From Vreelandella salicampi (GTDB lineage Bacteria; Pseudomonadota; Gammaproteobacteria; Pseudomonadales; Halomonadaceae): a DNA stretch of 64,000 nucleotides. A program made the position numbers and the translations under genes. Shown here piece after piece: positions 63,379-64,000 of the stretch. The number at the start of each line of letters is the position of its first letter. Positions within the stretch are counted from its first letter, which is position 1. The stretch lies in NCBI RefSeq assembly GCF_013415105.1, contig NZ_JACCDF010000004.1, forward strand, positions 62,001 through 126,000. Direction: 5' to 3'. Below the pieces are notes generated by a model, which was not told where the DNA came from, searched no databases, and saw nothing but the letters and a program-made list of their open reading frames with translations.

Positions 63379-64000
63379 CTAGGCACGAACTCTGATGGTA
63401 GGTGCTTGAGGTTTCTCGATGACAATGCCTGTGCGGTAATCAACGCCACTAAGCTCGGCGTAATCGGCCAAGGTGCGCGTGCTGCCTAAACCATACGGTT
63501 CAGGTAGCACGCCTTGAATCAACGACCGCAGCCGCTGTAATGCGCTTTGGCGGCGCTGCTGAAAACTGACGGTGCGCCGGGCTTCTAAGTCTTGGCGCCA
63601 ATGATGTGACGCATAGACGTGCTTAGGCTGCTTGTACAAATGGGACAGCGGCACCCTGTCATAACGCCCGTGAAATATATCCCAGCCATGGGTGAATGCC
63701 CGCAGCGCTAGCGCCTGTTCTTCTCCATGAAAGTAAAAGTTAGCGTCGTAAGGCACTTCGTGAACAAAGCGTCCCAGCGTTAGCAGGAAACCACCGGCTA
63801 TATAGCCTCCGCGCGCCACGTAGTCATAGTGTTGGTCGGGTAATGCCTGGTAGGCAACTTTGGCTTTTAACAAGGGTTGGTCAGCGGTAAACGTATCCGC
63901 GTTTTTGAACGCAAAAATACCGAGCCGCGGTATGTCGCGTAGCTTCTTAAACGGCTGGCTTTGTTCATCAAACTCAAACGGCGGAGGATAGATGCTTAAA
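63379..64000 (-). CDS. Glycosyltransferase (GlcNAc-type, PF11397-like), 3' part only
   Basis: The frame is open from the right window edge to a TAG at 63379-63381, so the gene begins outside. About 207 residues are visible: IYPPPFEFDEQSQPF, YVARGGYIAGGFLLTLGRFVHEVPYDANFYFHGEEQALALRAFTHGWDIF (key RGGYIAGGF, PYDANFYFHGEEQALALR, THGWDIF) and a downstream HWRQD. This is the pattern of GT-A enzymes of the GlcNAc group, with GEE as the likely catalytic or metal-site acid. It is convergent with the FecR gene. Acceptor unknown. Confidence 0.8.
   Translation of the reverse strand, partial: LSIYPPPFEFDEQSQPFKKLRDIPRLGIFAFKNADTFTADQPLLKAKVAYQALPDQHYDYVARGGYIAGGFLLTLGRFVHEVPYDANFYFHGEEQALALRAFTHGWDIFHGRYDRVPLSHLYKQPKHVYASHHWRQDLEARRTVSFQQRRQSALQRLRSLIQGVLPEPYGLGSTRTLADYAELSGVDYRTGIVIEKPQAPTIRVRA

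Overview
This window reads as chromosomal DNA of a moderately GC-rich gammaproteobacterium. The block bamD / rluD-pgeF-clpB, the E. coli-like YbiI and YgjV proteins, a gammaproteobacterial acnA, a PP0621-family protein and many c-di-GMP and TRAP-transport genes fit Halomonas or a close relative (Halomonadaceae). That placement is an inference from family knowledge; no search was run. No rRNA, tRNA, CRISPR array, transposase or integrase was recognised.

Layout. 0.2-10.3 kb: a GlxA-type regulator with an MFS exporter; a fused remnant of a zinc-responsive GTPase and a WD40 protein behind a Zur-like box; small conserved genes (DUF1289, YgjV, YbiI, YrhK); a membrane diguanylate cyclase; a YdcZ pair with a divergent LysR gene; and recQ, flanked by two copies of the 3' end of a sugar ABC permease. 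10.3-17.0 kb: an accessory region of gene fragments and cassette-like genes. It holds a truncated RNase Z copy, a DsbA-like gene, vapBC, intact rnz, lysE-like, nitrilase-like, a GNAT fragment, brnTA and a VOC gene. Several are separated by integron attC-like sites, so it looks like an integrase-less attC cluster. 17.1-24.5 kb: a four-gene SMC/KITE/kleisin/Toprim operon (Wadjet/MksBEFG-like plasmid defence) in the order SMC-KITE-kleisin-nuclease, next to a RelE/HTH toxin-antitoxin pair with a perfect operator palindrome.

24.5-33.9 kb: one long leftward catabolic cluster. It contains an AraC regulator, RidA, an ornithine-cyclodeaminase-family enzyme, a complete TRAP transporter, three different HDAC-like amidohydrolases and a branched-chain-type aminotransferase. 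Together these suggest uptake and deacetylation of an N-acetylated amine or amino acid followed by transamination or deamination; the substrate is unknown. 34-55 kb: mostly housekeeping genes: a GT4 glycosyltransferase, clpB with a clear sigma-32 promoter, pgeF, rluD, bamD, a chemoreceptor, a GGDEF-EAL protein, nadE, thiO, an orphan pseudopilin, trxB, acnA and a malic enzyme.

55-64 kb: a signalling and surface block. It has a membrane cyclic-nucleotide-binding protein, a GAF/HD-GYP phosphodiesterase, a class II cyclic-nucleotide phosphodiesterase, a TPR plus outer-membrane beta-barrel protein of SLAM-like layout, and a 1254-residue FecR-domain protein with a 36-bp in-frame repeat and three related C-terminal modules. 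The last two look like an exporter and its cargo. A glycosyltransferase runs off the right edge.
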